In this document: positions 1 through 7,671 of the stretch, in pieces
How the letters are laid out: every line of letters starts with the position of its first letter
Position numbering within the stretch: the first letter of the stretch is position 1
Source: a virus
DNA: 64,000 nt
Virus record (IMG/VR): IMGVR_UViG_3300003323_000550
Span: 1-64,000 of that record
Reading direction: 5' to 3' (one strand)
Translations under genes and position numbers: made by a program
Notes under the pieces: generated by a model
Seen by the model: the letters and a program-made list of their open reading frames with translations, nothing else
Told to the model about the DNA's origin: nothing
Databases searched by the model: none

Positions 1-24
1 GCCGTACAGGGGGAGAGGACGTAG

Positions 25-618
25 ATGGGCCTCAGCCCGGAAGCACTGAAGGCGGCGTCGCCTGCGCTCGTTGAAATTTGCCGCTCGATGGCGAAAGACC
101 TGTTCGAGCACGCCACTGGTCGCAGGCCGCAGGACGGCGAAGTCGGCGCAATGGCGATGTACCTTTATCGCTGCTGCACAACTGGCGCGCTCAACGAAGC
201 ATACCTCGCCGCCTCCTATCCATCACCGCCAGCGATAGCAGACCTGGTTGTGTGGCTGCGCGCGATGGTGAGGCACACGCCGGACGGGAAGGCGTGGGAC
301 GCCGACGGGCGTTTTCTCGAAGCCGCCGACGCCCTCACTGCCTATGCCCGACAGGTAGAGGAACTGACGCTGGAGCGGGACGACGCACATGGCCTAGCTG
401 CTCATCAAGCGACACTCCAGCGCAAGGCTGAAGCCGAGGTTGCCACCCTCGAATCTCAACTGGAGCGAGCGAGGGAAGCGCTGCGGCAAATCCTGCGCTG
501 CGAATATGACGGTGTAGGCCTGCGAGACTGCACCGACAACACAGGCGCGCCGTACCAGTCGCAGGACTTGGCAAACCGCATTGCCGAAGCCGAAGCCTTC
601 CTCAAGGAGATCGAATGA
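25..618 (+). CDS. Hypothetical protein with C-terminal coiled coil
   Basis: 197-residue protein of unknown function. The N-terminal half is mixed alpha/beta-like and the C-terminal third (about residues 110-160) is rich in E, R, L and A with heptad character, suggesting a coiled coil. A purine-rich ribosome site (GGGGAGAGGA) sits 7-10 bases before the ATG. It overlaps the next gene by four bases (ATGA), so it is the first visible member of a translationally coupled group. No family was recognised. Confidence 0.7.
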   Translation: MGLSPEALKAASPALVEICRSMAKDLFEHATGRRPQDGEVGAMAMYLYRCCTTGALNEAYLAASYPSPPAIADLVVWLRAMVRHTPDGKAWDADGRFLEAADALTAYARQVEELTLERDDAHGLAAHQATLQRKAEAEVATLESQLERAREALRQILRCEYDGVGLRDCTDNTGAPYQSQDLANRIAEAEAFLKEIE

Positions 619-950
619 TGGCCGGTAAGCTGACGAACCAGGATCGCGTCTGGAATGCTCTGCACCACCGTCTCTGGCTGCTGGAAGGGCCGTGTCCTTA
701 CGAACCGCGCTGGTGGCAGTTCGCGCTCCGCAAGCGGGACCGCTACGTCCGATCAGTCTTGGCATCTGCCGGGTTGCCGCCGCTCACTGAGGCTGGTCGT
801 CAACGCTACTACGCGGCTGATCCGCAGGGTTTCGAAGATGCCGGCGTAGCATGGTCGCGGAAATGGTGCGCGGCGCTCGGGCTGTCTTACGAGGACGCAT
901 TTTACGACTATATCTATCCCGCCATTCCCCGACGAGAGAGGCGGCAATGA
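615..950 (+). CDS. Hypothetical tryptophan/tyrosine-rich protein
   Basis: 111-residue cytoplasmic protein of unknown function, rich in aromatic residues (several W and Y) and basic at both ends. ATG codons occur at 615 and 618; the first overlaps the stop of the upstream gene and an AAGGAG box lies just before it. It overlaps the following small membrane gene by four bases. No motif was recognised. Confidence 0.65.
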   Translation: MMAGKLTNQDRVWNALHHRLWLLEGPCPYEPRWWQFALRKRDRYVRSVLASAGLPPLTEAGRQRYYAADPQGFEDAGVAWSRKWCAALGLSYEDAFYDYIYPAIPRRERRQ

Positions 951-1114
951 GCGCCTGGCAGATCTGCGCCATCGCGGTGCTCTACATCCTCGCGCTCTGG
1001 GTCGGAGTTTCCTCCCGCGGCCCGATCTGCCTTACCCTGCCATCCCCTTCGCACTGCGCTCAGCCGGAGCTCGGTGCCGAGGCGATGTTGCCTCGATCAG
1101 GAGACCATCCATGA
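947..1114 (+). CDS. Small membrane protein
   Basis: 55-residue reading frame starting with an ATG that overlaps the previous stop, and ending at a TGA that overlaps the ATG at 1111. Residues 3-20 form one hydrophobic segment that could be a membrane anchor. The rest is short and polar. The perfect stop-start overlaps on both sides are the main support. Function unknown. Confidence 0.5.
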   Translation: MSAWQICAIAVLYILALWVGVSSRGPICLTLPSPSHCAQPELGAEAMLPRSGDHP

Positions 1115-1614
1115 AACGCCTGCTGTTTATCGCCATTGCCTCGCTGCTGCTGCTCACCGGCACCGCCAGCGCCGGCTCCCATCACCCGACCAAGGACGAG
1201 CTCAAGCAGTTCCTCGCCGACACCACCTGCTCGGCATCCGGCCACTCCCTCACCTGCACCAACGCCAAGGACGGCAGCTATCTCAAGCAGCTTCCCGACG
1301 GCACGCTGGTGATCGTCGGCCCCTCGACCTCGCAGGGGCAGATCGGCCGCGGCATTGGCTGCGAGGACGTCTTCCATTGGGGCGTGGCCTGCCCCATGCA
1401 TTCGACCGCCGAGGACAGTTTCTACCACGGCGCCAATGTCACCACGAAGATCCTGCCCGGTGGCAAGGTGGTGCAGGTCACCTGCACCCGCTCGAGCGCG
1501 ACCCTCGACTATACCGGCCGCACCTCGGGCGTGGGCGCGATCATCGACCACCTCAACCCCGATAAGTACGATCTCAGCACCTCCGGCCCGACCACGACCG
1601 ACGGCGCCTGCTGA
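1111..1614 (+). CDS. Small secreted protein with Sec signal peptide
   Basis: 167 residues. The N-terminus (MKRLLF, then a run of I, A and L, then TASAGS) is a classical signal peptide with an ASA cleavage box near residue 21. The mature part has six cysteines, consistent with a periplasmic disulfide-bonded protein. A GGAGA box lies eight bases upstream of the ATG. It is the last gene before a terminator. The fold is not recognised; a cell-envelope or superinfection role would be a guess. Confidence 0.65.
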   Translation: MKRLLFIAIASLLLLTGTASAGSHHPTKDELKQFLADTTCSASGHSLTCTNAKDGSYLKQLPDGTLVIVGPSTSQGQIGRGIGCEDVFHWGVACPMHSTAEDSFYHGANVTTKILPGGKVVQVTCTRSSATLDYTGRTSGVGAIIDHLNPDKYDLSTSGPTTTDGAC

Positions 1615-1676
1615 AAACCCCGACACCCCTAGTCATACGAGGCCGAACCAGATAGCGTCAGCCTCGCATGATGGAT

Positions 1677-1690
1677 GGGACTTCGGTCCC
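1677..1690 (+). other. UUCG tetraloop hairpin
   Basis: Perfect GGGAC/GTCCC stem closing a TTCG loop (C(UUCG)G type, an exceptionally stable RNA tetraloop). It lies in the 3' untranslated region 63 bases after the stop at 1614 and just before a rho-independent terminator, so it may protect the transcript end. Confidence 0.55.
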
Positions 1691-1706
1691 GTCTCCTCCC
1701 TTGACT

Positions 1707-1739
1707 GGCCTCGCAACCCTATGCGGGGCCTTTTCTTTT
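1707..1739 (+). terminator. Rho-independent terminator
   Basis: Stem GGCCTCGC / GCGGGGCC (one G-T wobble) with an eight-base loop, followed directly by TTTTCTTTT. It closes the operon ending at 1614 and separates it from the late block that starts near 1962. Confidence 0.8.
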
Positions 1740-1898
1740 CTCCCATCAGGCATATGCTGATCCGGTTCCACCTGCATTCCAGCAGTCCCAGGTCGACGCT
1801 CCTGATCTGCCCCGTGCTCGAGGACGCTTTCGATCTCCTGATCGGCCCGTGCCCCAAGCTCGCCAGCCCAAGGCACGGGTAATCAGCCAGAAATCAGT

Positions 1899-1927
1899 TT
1901 GACCTCTCTGTGCAAGCGTGGAATCAA
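1899..1927 (+). promoter_or_regulatory. Weak candidate promoter for the late block
   Basis: TTGACC, a 17-base spacer, then AATCAA, 35 bases before the ATG of the small terminase candidate at 1962. The -35 box is good and the -10 box poor. The remaining DNA from 1740 to 1898 shows no convincing gene. Support is mainly the position: the first + strand gene after a terminator needs a promoter. Confidence 0.3.
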
Positions 1928-1961
1928 ACACCCCATGCCAACCACTGGTTTTCATTCATAA

Positions 1962-2360
1962 ATGCCACGCGGCGGTGCACGACCCAACGCAGGTCGCAAA
2001 AAAGGCTCGGTCAACCGAAACAGTTCCATCCGCGCCGCAAAGGCTGCAAAGACCGGCATTCTCCCCGCCGACGTCCTGCTCGAGGCCATGCGCTACCACC
2101 ACGCCAGAGCCCAGACCGAACTCAGGAAGCCCAAGCCCAAAGCCGCCATCGTCAAGGCCGAACTCGCGCTGGCCGGCGGTTTCGCCAAGGACGCCGCGCC
2201 CTACTACCACAGCCGCCTCGCCACGCTGCAGACCAAGCTTGCCGTGACCGGCAAGATCAGCCTGCTCGACTTGGTGATGCAGTCGATCCCGAGCGCCGCG
2301 AACTCGAACACGCCGGCCGAGGTGGTCGAAGGCGTGGAAGAAACAGCCGCCGACGCATAA
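1962..2360 (+). CDS. Terminase small subunit-like protein
   Basis: 132 residues. The basic N-terminus MPRGGARPNAGRKKGS is the signature start of many phage small terminases and related DNA-binding packaging proteins. The remainder is helical, with a short Lys/Pro linker. Small terminase binds the packaging site and recruits the large subunit, which lies 3.4 kb downstream at 5715; that separation is larger than usual, so the assignment is probable, not certain. The gene ends in the first of three TAAGTGCTAC repeats. Confidence 0.6.
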   Translation: MPRGGARPNAGRKKGSVNRNSSIRAAKAAKTGILPADVLLEAMRYHHARAQTELRKPKPKAAIVKAELALAGGFAKDAAPYYHSRLATLQTKLAVTGKISLLDLVMQSIPSAANSNTPAEVVEGVEETAADA

Positions 2361-2408
2361 GTGCTACATAGCGCTTGCGGTAAGTGCTACGCCATGCATA
2401 AGTGCTAC
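2358..2408 (+). repeat. Three direct repeats TAAGTGCTAC
   Basis: Exact copies of TAAGTGCTAC at 2358-2367, 2381-2390 and 2399-2408; the first and third extend to GCATAAGTGCTAC. The first copy contains the stop codon of the upstream gene and the third ends just before the ATG at 2411. The array fills the gap between a small terminase candidate and the next gene, a plausible place for a packaging (cos/pac) or regulatory site. Confidence 0.6.
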
Positions 2409-2410
2409 GC

Positions 2411-2899
2411 ATGATCGAGACGATCTGCAACGACTGCGGCGCGCGCTATCGGCCAGGCACAGACCACGTGTGCCCGAAGCGTCGTCCCGCCAAGAAATCG
2501 ACGGCAGCACGGAAGGACGTGCAGGCAACTACGCTCAAAGAGGATAGGTCTCGGTCGCCAGCGTTGGGAACTGGCGGCAAGGCTCGGCACCGTAGCGACA
2601 CGGGGAATATTCAGGAGACCGGAACCGCAAAGACAGTGGCAACTACAGGTGCGGCCGCCACTGCGTCCTCCAGACTCGCGAGCGCCCCCAAAATAGCGGG
2701 TACTCAAGCCCCGCCCGTCGATACTCTCACGCAGGCCGAAGCGGCAGCAGCGCATCTCGCTCCCGACCTGACCAAGCGCGGCACACCGCGGCAGCGCGCC
2801 CCGAAGGGCACGTTCGACCGGAAGGCGTATCAGCGCGAGAAGGCGCGGGAGCGCCGCGCCGAAAAAGCTCGCCTGCGCGCAGCACAGGAGCCGAAATGA
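2411..2899 (+). CDS. Hypothetical protein with N-terminal zinc-knuckle-like motif
   Basis: 162 residues from the ATG at 2411; an in-frame GTG at 2402 is possible. Residues 5-20 read CNDCGARYRPGTDHVC, a CxxC...HxxC arrangement that could bind one zinc ion. The middle is low complexity (T, A, S, K rich) and the C-terminal part is highly basic with KxRERRAEKARLR character, suggesting nucleic-acid binding. It overlaps the next gene by four bases. Family not recognised. Confidence 0.6.
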   Translation: MIETICNDCGARYRPGTDHVCPKRRPAKKSTAARKDVQATTLKEDRSRSPALGTGGKARHRSDTGNIQETGTAKTVATTGAAATASSRLASAPKIAGTQAPPVDTLTQAEAAAAHLAPDLTKRGTPRQRAPKGTFDRKAYQREKARERRAEKARLRAAQEPK

Positions 2900-3033
2900 T
2901 CGTCTTCGACCTCCTCGCGTGGCTCGGTGCTGCTGGCGGGCTACGCCTCACGTATGCCGTTGTCGGCTGGCCAGCATTTGTCGTCTGGGCTTCCGCCGTG
3001 CTGTTCGCTCAATGGGTGGTGCAGCCGAAATGA
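2896..3033 (+). CDS. Small membrane protein
   Basis: 45-residue frame, ATG overlapping the preceding TGA. Almost the whole chain is hydrophobic (residues 2-12 and 20-40, rich in L, A, V and W), consistent with one or two membrane passes. Function unknown. Confidence 0.5.
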   Translation: MIVFDLLAWLGAAGGLRLTYAVVGWPAFVVWASAVLFAQWVVQPK

Positions 3034-3104
3034 CCAAGACGGCAATAACTGGCCGAAATCCTTCACCCTCATGGGGTTCGAGTTCATCAGATCGGAGGCC
3101 CAGC

Positions 3105-3539
3105 ATGGGTGAAGCCAAACGCCAAGAAGCCGCGCAGATGCAGGCCGCGGCAGTCCACTACGACCTCGCCCAAGCCGAAGCCGCCATGCGCAAGGGCATC
3201 GAGGAAACCGTCCGCGCGGGCGACGAGGCGATCGCCGAAGGTCGCGCCGAGGCCGCCTTCATCGCCGCCCAGCGCAAGTTCGATGAGTCCCGGATCCAGT
3301 TCGTCCTCGCCGGCATGGCCGCGGTCAACGACGGCATCAGCCGCGACGAGATGTTCACCGCCGGCGGCATGGCGCTGGGTCTGATGATGGGCGGGCTGAT
3401 GAACGTCTGCATCGGCAACCGTGAGCGCAACCAGGTCGACCACGCCTTCCGGCAGGCATTCGCCGACTGTGTCGCCCAGAACGCCGCCAGCAAACAGACC
3501 GAGGTCAAGATGGACCCGATGCCAGCGGGGCGCGCATGA
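3105..3539 (+). CDS. Hypothetical alanine/glutamate-rich helical protein
   Basis: 144 residues starting MGEAKRQEAAQMQ. The start at 3105 is chosen because GGAGG lies eight bases upstream; an in-frame ATG at 3030 overlapping the previous stop would add 25 residues of less protein-like sequence. The chain is mostly helical, with a more hydrophobic stretch at about residues 85-105 (rich in G and M). No family recognised. Confidence 0.6.
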   Translation: MGEAKRQEAAQMQAAAVHYDLAQAEAAMRKGIEETVRAGDEAIAEGRAEAAFIAAQRKFDESRIQFVLAGMAAVNDGISRDEMFTAGGMALGLMMGGLMNVCIGNRERNQVDHAFRQAFADCVAQNAASKQTEVKMDPMPAGRA

Positions 3540-3709
3540 ACGAAGCCGATCGCTCAAAATTCATGGCGGCGTCATCGGCGTGGCATCGTGCAATCTATGC
3601 GGGCGCCAGCCCGTTCTATACCGACCACATCAACCGCACCAAGCGCCACTGCCGCATCGGCAGGATCAAGCCAACGCTCGCCGCTTGGGCCTATTTCGGA
3701 TTTCCATGA
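3536..3709 (+). CDS. Small hypothetical basic protein
   Basis: 57 residues, start and stop both in ATGA-type overlaps with neighbours. Basic and aromatic, with RTKRHCRIGRIK in the second half. Function unknown; supported by the overlapping gene arrangement. Confidence 0.5.
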   Translation: MNEADRSKFMAASSAWHRAIYAGASPFYTDHINRTKRHCRIGRIKPTLAAWAYFGFP

Positions 3710-3927
3710 TGAACAATCTGTTGGAGCCGAAAGCTGAAGCCTGCCTCAAGGGTCAGGCACCATCAGCGCCGTCCGAGGTCTATGACCGGCTCGTGGCGAC
3801 CTCGCAGGCCATCAGCCTCAAGCGCATCGCCGACGCACTGGAACTGATGGCGGCGCCGGTGATTACCGGTCGACCGATCGATCTACTCGATCCAAATTGG
3901 CGCGATCATCTGAGAGACATGGGATAG
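3706..3927 (+). CDS. Small hypothetical protein
   Basis: 73 residues; tandem ATG codons at 3706/3709, the first overlapping the upstream stop. The middle (EVYDRLVATSQAISLKRIADALELM) looks like two amphipathic helices of the kind common in phage accessory proteins. No function can be assigned. Confidence 0.5.
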   Translation: MMNNLLEPKAEACLKGQAPSAPSEVYDRLVATSQAISLKRIADALELMAAPVITGRPIDLLDPNWRDHLRDMG

Positions 3928-3936
3928 GAGGCACAC

Positions 3937-4041
3937 ATGAAACTCATCGCCATTTGGCTCGCTTGGATTATCGACAAGCGCCTCGCTCGTGTGCACGATC
4001 TCGATGACGCCGATCTGCAGCGCCTGGTGTCATCGATATGA
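3937..4041 (+). CDS. Very small hypothetical protein
   Basis: 34 residues, preceded by a strong ribosome site (ATAGGAGG, spacing 6) and ending in a four-base overlap with the next gene. N-terminal hydrophobic stretch MKLIAIWLAWII, then a charged helix. Possibly a membrane-anchored micropeptide. Confidence 0.45.
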   Translation: MKLIAIWLAWIIDKRLARVHDLDDADLQRLVSSI

Positions 4042-4490
4042 CCCCGCTCGCGCTCGAAATGCTGCTCTGGTTCTGCACGCGGACGGCCGAAGCGGGCCCG
4101 TTCCCGAACCTCAAAACCCATGAGCCGCAGAAAGAAATCCGCAACTGGATGCTGGCCGACGGCATCATCGAACCGTGGGACTTTTTCAGCCGGGAACCGA
4201 TCTACCGCGCGACCGACAAGGGCCGCGCCTGGCTGGACATGATCCTCGCCACCCCGATGCCCGAGCAGAAGTGGGTCGACCCGCGCACCGAGGTGAGCAA
4301 CAAGTCCCCTCTCGATATCCAAGCCGAACTCATGGAACAAATCCCGTGGGTGTCAGGCCAAACCCCGCGCCGCCCCGACCGCGCCGAGGACTTCGCCATG
4401 TGGTGGACCACCAGGACCGGCGAAGCCGCTGGCTGGACCCCGATGCGCGCCCTTGAGGAGTGGCGCAAAGAGAAGGGATTTGCAGTATGA
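4038..4490 (+). CDS. Conserved phage hypothetical protein, winged-helix-like
   Basis: 150 residues. The segment around residues 45-80 (ADGII...YRATDKGRAWLDMILATPMPEQKW) follows a pattern shared by many phage and prophage proteins: a helix, a T-D-K-G-R turn and a strand, reminiscent of a winged helix. Its role is unknown. It overlaps both neighbours by four bases. Confidence 0.55.
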   Translation: MTPLALEMLLWFCTRTAEAGPFPNLKTHEPQKEIRNWMLADGIIEPWDFFSREPIYRATDKGRAWLDMILATPMPEQKWVDPRTEVSNKSPLDIQAELMEQIPWVSGQTPRRPDRAEDFAMWWTTRTGEAAGWTPMRALEEWRKEKGFAV

Positions 4491-4783
4491 ACCGCCGCTC
4501 CCTCATCCTCGGCGGCGCTGCCCTGATCGCAGCACCAGCCGTCGTGCGCGCCGAGTCGCTGATGAAAATCGTGGTGCCGAAGCCTGCGCTGATCCCGTGG
4601 TCCGAAGTGCCGCTGACCGTGCGTGAGCTCCGACTGCGCAAGATCGAGTCCGACCTGATCATCAAAATGCTCTACATGCCGGCCATCGAATTGCCGGACG
4701 GCGGCTATGAGATCATGGACAGCGCTCCAGTTCTCGCCCAGTGGCGCGAGGTCAGGCGGCAGATCGAGGAACTGCGCGCATGA
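4487..4783 (+). CDS. Small exported protein with Tat-like signal
   Basis: 98 residues. The start MNRRSLILGGAALIAAPAVVRA has a twin arginine, a hydrophobic core and an alanine-rich cleavage region near residue 22, i.e. a Tat- or Sec-type export signal. The mature 75 residues are charged and helical. The ATG at 4487 overlaps the previous stop and is preferred to a GTG at 4460. Export of a protein encoded between packaging genes is unexpected; function unknown. Confidence 0.55.
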   Translation: MNRRSLILGGAALIAAPAVVRAESLMKIVVPKPALIPWSEVPLTVRELRLRKIESDLIIKMLYMPAIELPDGGYEIMDSAPVLAQWREVRRQIEELRA

Positions 4784-4923
4784 ACACCGCCAAACTCACC
4801 GAGTTCGACAAGGACGAGTTCCGGGACATCGCCCGCAAGATCGACCCCAAGATCACCGATGAGGAGTTCGAGCGCGCCTGGGCCGAGTTCGTCGAGCTCA
4901 AACGGAAGCGAGCACTCAACTGA
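4780..4923 (+). CDS. Small acidic helical protein
   Basis: 47 residues (MNTAKLTEFDKDEF...), strongly charged and probably all helical; residues 9-45 resemble a single helix-turn-helix hairpin. Four-base overlap with the upstream gene. Function unknown. Confidence 0.5.
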   Translation: MNTAKLTEFDKDEFRDIARKIDPKITDEEFERAWAEFVELKRKRALN

Positions 4924-4924
4924 G

Positions 4925-5203
4925 ATGGTCACCTACCTGTCGGAATCCTATATCGACGGGGTACTGCAGCATCTGCGCAGAGAGCCTGTTCAACTCGATC
5001 CCGATGGCGAAGTCCCGCCTACGACCGGCATTGATCGCCGGCGTGACGCGCTGATGGAACTAGTCCATCGTGGTGTGGCCGAGATCGACGATATGCAGGT
5101 GGTGCGCGTGAAGCGGGCCAAGACGCCCGATGTCCCAAGGTCATACGAGGTTACACCCGCGATGGAAGCGCTCCGTGCACGCAGAAAGGCACTTGACCGA
5201 TGA
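4925..5203 (+). CDS. Hypothetical protein
   Basis: 92 residues, ATG one base after the previous TGA. Predominantly charged and helical, with a basic C-terminus (ALRARRKALDR). It overlaps the phosphatase-like gene by four bases, so the two are probably translated together. No recognised domain. Confidence 0.5.
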   Translation: MVTYLSESYIDGVLQHLRREPVQLDPDGEVPPTTGIDRRRDALMELVHRGVAEIDDMQVVRVKRAKTPDVPRSYEVTPAMEALRARRKALDR

Positions 5204-5718
5204 TCGAGGTCTACCCGCACCTTTGGGTCGGTGCTCAAACCGACCTCGTGCACGTGCAGGATCATGATCATGTTGATGGCCAAGTGCACATCAAGGATGG
5301 CTGGTTCGTCGTCACCGCGGCCAAGGAGCCGTGGCACCGCCAAGCGCTGGGCTACACCGGCCGCGCCGCCAGCAAGGACCATCCCGAATATCTCTGGGCG
5401 GAGCGCCAGCGCCGCGTCATTCTCAACCTCGTTGACGTCGACGATCCAGCCTATATCCGGCGCGAGATCATGGACCACGCCGCCAGCTGGATCTCGCGCG
5501 CCCTCACCATGCCCGCAGTCGATGGCCGCATGCCGCGTGTCCTCGTGCACTGCAACCAAGGCCAGTCGCGCGCCCCAACGGTCGCCCTCTGGTTCATGCA
5601 CAAGCACACCGACGCCCTGCCCGCCGATCGCGAAGAAGCCATCGCCCTGTTCAAATCCAAGTATCCGGCCTACGAACCCGCCCAAGGCATGGCGAAGTGG
5701 ATCGAGGCCAATTGGTGA
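5200..5718 (+). CDS. Dual-specificity/tyrosine phosphatase-like protein
   Basis: 172 residues. Residues 117-126 read HCNQGQSRAP, the C-x5-R P-loop of cysteine phosphatases (nucleophile Cys118, Arg124), with the preceding strand VLVHC and a following helix typical of dual-specificity phosphatases. The N-terminal part (LWVGAQTD...) matches the usual strand that begins this fold. The general-acid Asp is not certain; Asp95-Asp96 (VDVDDP) are candidates. Such enzymes remove phosphate from Ser/Thr/Tyr or small molecules. It is wedged against the terminase gene with a four-base overlap. Confidence 0.75.
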   Translation: MIEVYPHLWVGAQTDLVHVQDHDHVDGQVHIKDGWFVVTAAKEPWHRQALGYTGRAASKDHPEYLWAERQRRVILNLVDVDDPAYIRREIMDHAASWISRALTMPAVDGRMPRVLVHCNQGQSRAPTVALWFMHKHTDALPADREEAIALFKSKYPAYEPAQGMAKWIEANW

Positions 5719-7181
5719 CGGAATCCCCCAGCGCACGCATCCGCCGGTGGCGCGAGAAGCCGTCCGACATGGTGCGGGAACTGTTCGGCGTCGAGCCGGA
5801 CCTGTGGCAGATCGAAGCCCTCGACGCCTTCCCCACCAATCCGCGCCTCGCGATGAAGGCGTGCAAGGGGCCAGGCAAGACCACGGTGCTCGCGTGGCTC
5901 GCCTGGAACTTCCTCCTCACCCGGCCACATCCCAAAGTGATCGCCACGTCGATTTCGGGGTCGAACCTGAGCGACGGCCTTTGGACCGAAATGGCCAAAT
6001 GGCAGCAGCGGTCCGAACTGCTCAAGCAGACGTTCACCTGGACCAAGACGCGCATTTTCGCCAACGACCACCCCGAGACGTGGTTCATGACGGCGCGCAA
6101 CTGGTCTCGCTCAGCCGATAAAGAACAGCAGGAAAATACCCTCGCCGGCCTGCATGCCGACTACATCTTGTTCATCCTCGACGAGAGCGGCGGCATTCCC
6201 GACGCCGTGATGGCGGCGGCAGAAGCTGCATTGTCGACCGGCATCGAAATGCACATCGTGCAGGCCGGCAACCCGACCCACCTCGAGGGGCCGTTGTATC
6301 GCGCCTGCTCGACCGAAAAAAACCTCTGGTACGTCATCGAGATCACCGGCGATCCGGACGACCCGAAGCGCAGTCCGCGCGTCAGCGTCGAATGGGCACG
6401 CCAGCAGATCCAGAAGTATGGCCGAGAGAACCCGTGGGTGCTGGTCAACGTGTTCGGCAAGTTCCCGCCGAGCTCGATCAACGCCCTGATCGGCCCGGAT
6501 GCGGTCAACGATTCCATGCGCCGGGTCTACACCGAGTATCAGGTGGGCAACGCGGCCCTGATCCTCGGGGTCGACGTCGCGCGTTTCGGCAACGCGGCCT
6601 CGGTGGTGTTCCCCCGCCGCGGCATCCAGATGTTCACCCCCACCAAGGTGCGCAACTACGACTCTGTGCAGGGAGCCGGCCTCGTGTCGCGCATCTGGCA
6701 CAACACCAACGCCGACGCATGCTTTGTCGATGACACCGGTGGGTTCGGCTCAGGCTGGATCGACCAGCTACGTGTGCTCAAGCGCTCCCCGATCCCAGTG
6801 CACTTCGCGGGCCAGGCGCACCAAAGCGACAAATACGCCAACAAGCGGACCGAGATGTATTTCGACTACACACAGTGGATCAAGGACGGCGGCGCCATGC
6901 CGAACGTTCCCGAACTCGCTGCCGCGTTGCCGGCCACCACCTACTCGTTCACCAAGTCGGGCCTTTTGCTGCTCGAGCCCAAGGAACTGGTCGAGGCCAA
7001 AATCGGCTACAGCCCTGACGATGCCGACGCCGGCGCACTCACCTTTGCTGAGCCCGTTGCACCTGCGCAGGTCAATGCCGGGCCGCGACCGACGAATGTG
7101 GCGGCCCAGAATTTCAACCCCTACGCTGAGAACCGGACCGACATCGCCAGCGCGGTCAACGGCAGCTACAAGCCCTTCTAG
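5715..7181 (+). CDS. terL: Terminase large subunit
   Basis: 488 residues from GTG 5715, which overlaps the previous TGA and follows a CGAGG box; an upstream in-frame GTG at 5697 is less likely. The motor ATPase shows a Walker A motif at residues 52-57 (GPGKTT) and Walker B at about 151-157 (ILFILDE). The C-terminal nuclease domain shows acidic residues typical of the RNase-H-like fold: Asp287 in ILGVDVARFG and Asp339-Asp340 in CFVDDTGGFG. It drives headful or site-specific DNA packaging into the prohead through the portal (8104). Confidence 0.92.
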   Translation: MTESPSARIRRWREKPSDMVRELFGVEPDLWQIEALDAFPTNPRLAMKACKGPGKTTVLAWLAWNFLLTRPHPKVIATSISGSNLSDGLWTEMAKWQQRSELLKQTFTWTKTRIFANDHPETWFMTARNWSRSADKEQQENTLAGLHADYILFILDESGGIPDAVMAAAEAALSTGIEMHIVQAGNPTHLEGPLYRACSTEKNLWYVIEITGDPDDPKRSPRVSVEWARQQIQKYGRENPWVLVNVFGKFPPSSINALIGPDAVNDSMRRVYTEYQVGNAALILGVDVARFGNAASVVFPRRGIQMFTPTKVRNYDSVQGAGLVSRIWHNTNADACFVDDTGGFGSGWIDQLRVLKRSPIPVHFAGQAHQSDKYANKRTEMYFDYTQWIKDGGAMPNVPELAAALPATTYSFTKSGLLLLEPKELVEAKIGYSPDDADAGALTFAEPVAPAQVNAGPRPTNVAAQNFNPYAENRTDIASAVNGSYKPF

Positions 7182-7220
7182 CCTTGCTCGGAACCGGCGT
7201 CGGCGGTATCACTGCGCTCC

Positions 7221-7541
7221 ATGCACGACTTCGATCCCTCGATCAGCAGCCAGATGGCCGAAGCCCACGAGACCTATATCGAGGCGCATTTCCAACGCCG
7301 CGTCGTGGTGATAATGGGCGCCGTGTGCTCGGTGGCCTATCAGGTCTGTTGTTTCGTCGCCGGGCTCGTCCTCCACAATCAGACCGCCGTTATCTTCGCG
7401 CTCATCACCATGGGCAGCGTGTATCTGATGGCGCTGGCGCAGACCGTGATCGGGCCGAAGATGTCGCTTGTGCCTACCGCCCTGTTGGCCGCATCGATCT
7501 TCTGCGGCCTCGCGGCCGGCATCTCGCTGCTCGGGGGCTGA
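7221..7541 (+). CDS. Small membrane protein between terminase and portal
   Basis: 106 residues. A charged N-terminus of about 27 residues is followed by three hydrophobic segments (about 28-51, 55-77 and 82-104). A gene for an integral membrane protein between the terminase and portal genes is unusual. No ribosome site stronger than CTCC-region purines is visible. Function unknown. Confidence 0.6.
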   Translation: MHDFDPSISSQMAEAHETYIEAHFQRRVVVIMGAVCSVAYQVCCFVAGLVLHNQTAVIFALITMGSVYLMALAQTVIGPKMSLVPTALLAASIFCGLAAGISLLGG

Positions 7542-7544
7542 AAC

Positions 7545-7670
7545 ATGGCCGACGCGCCCAATCCACCGATCCAGGCGCAGCCCAAGCCGCCGCGACCCAT
7601 CCCGAAGCCGACAGCACCGCGTGGCGGACCCATGCCAACCGTCACCCGCCGCGAACTCAAGGGAGGCTGA
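7545..7670 (+). CDS. Small proline-rich protein
   Basis: 41 residues (MADAPNPPIQAQPKPPRP...), about one third proline with Lys/Arg interspersed; probably unstructured. It ends with GGGAGG inside the last codons, which serves as the ribosome site for the following non-ATG gene. Comparable Pro-rich micropeptides precede portal genes in related phages (inference). Confidence 0.5.
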   Translation: MADAPNPPIQAQPKPPRPIPKPTAPRGGPMPTVTRRELKGG

Positions 7671-7671
7671 C

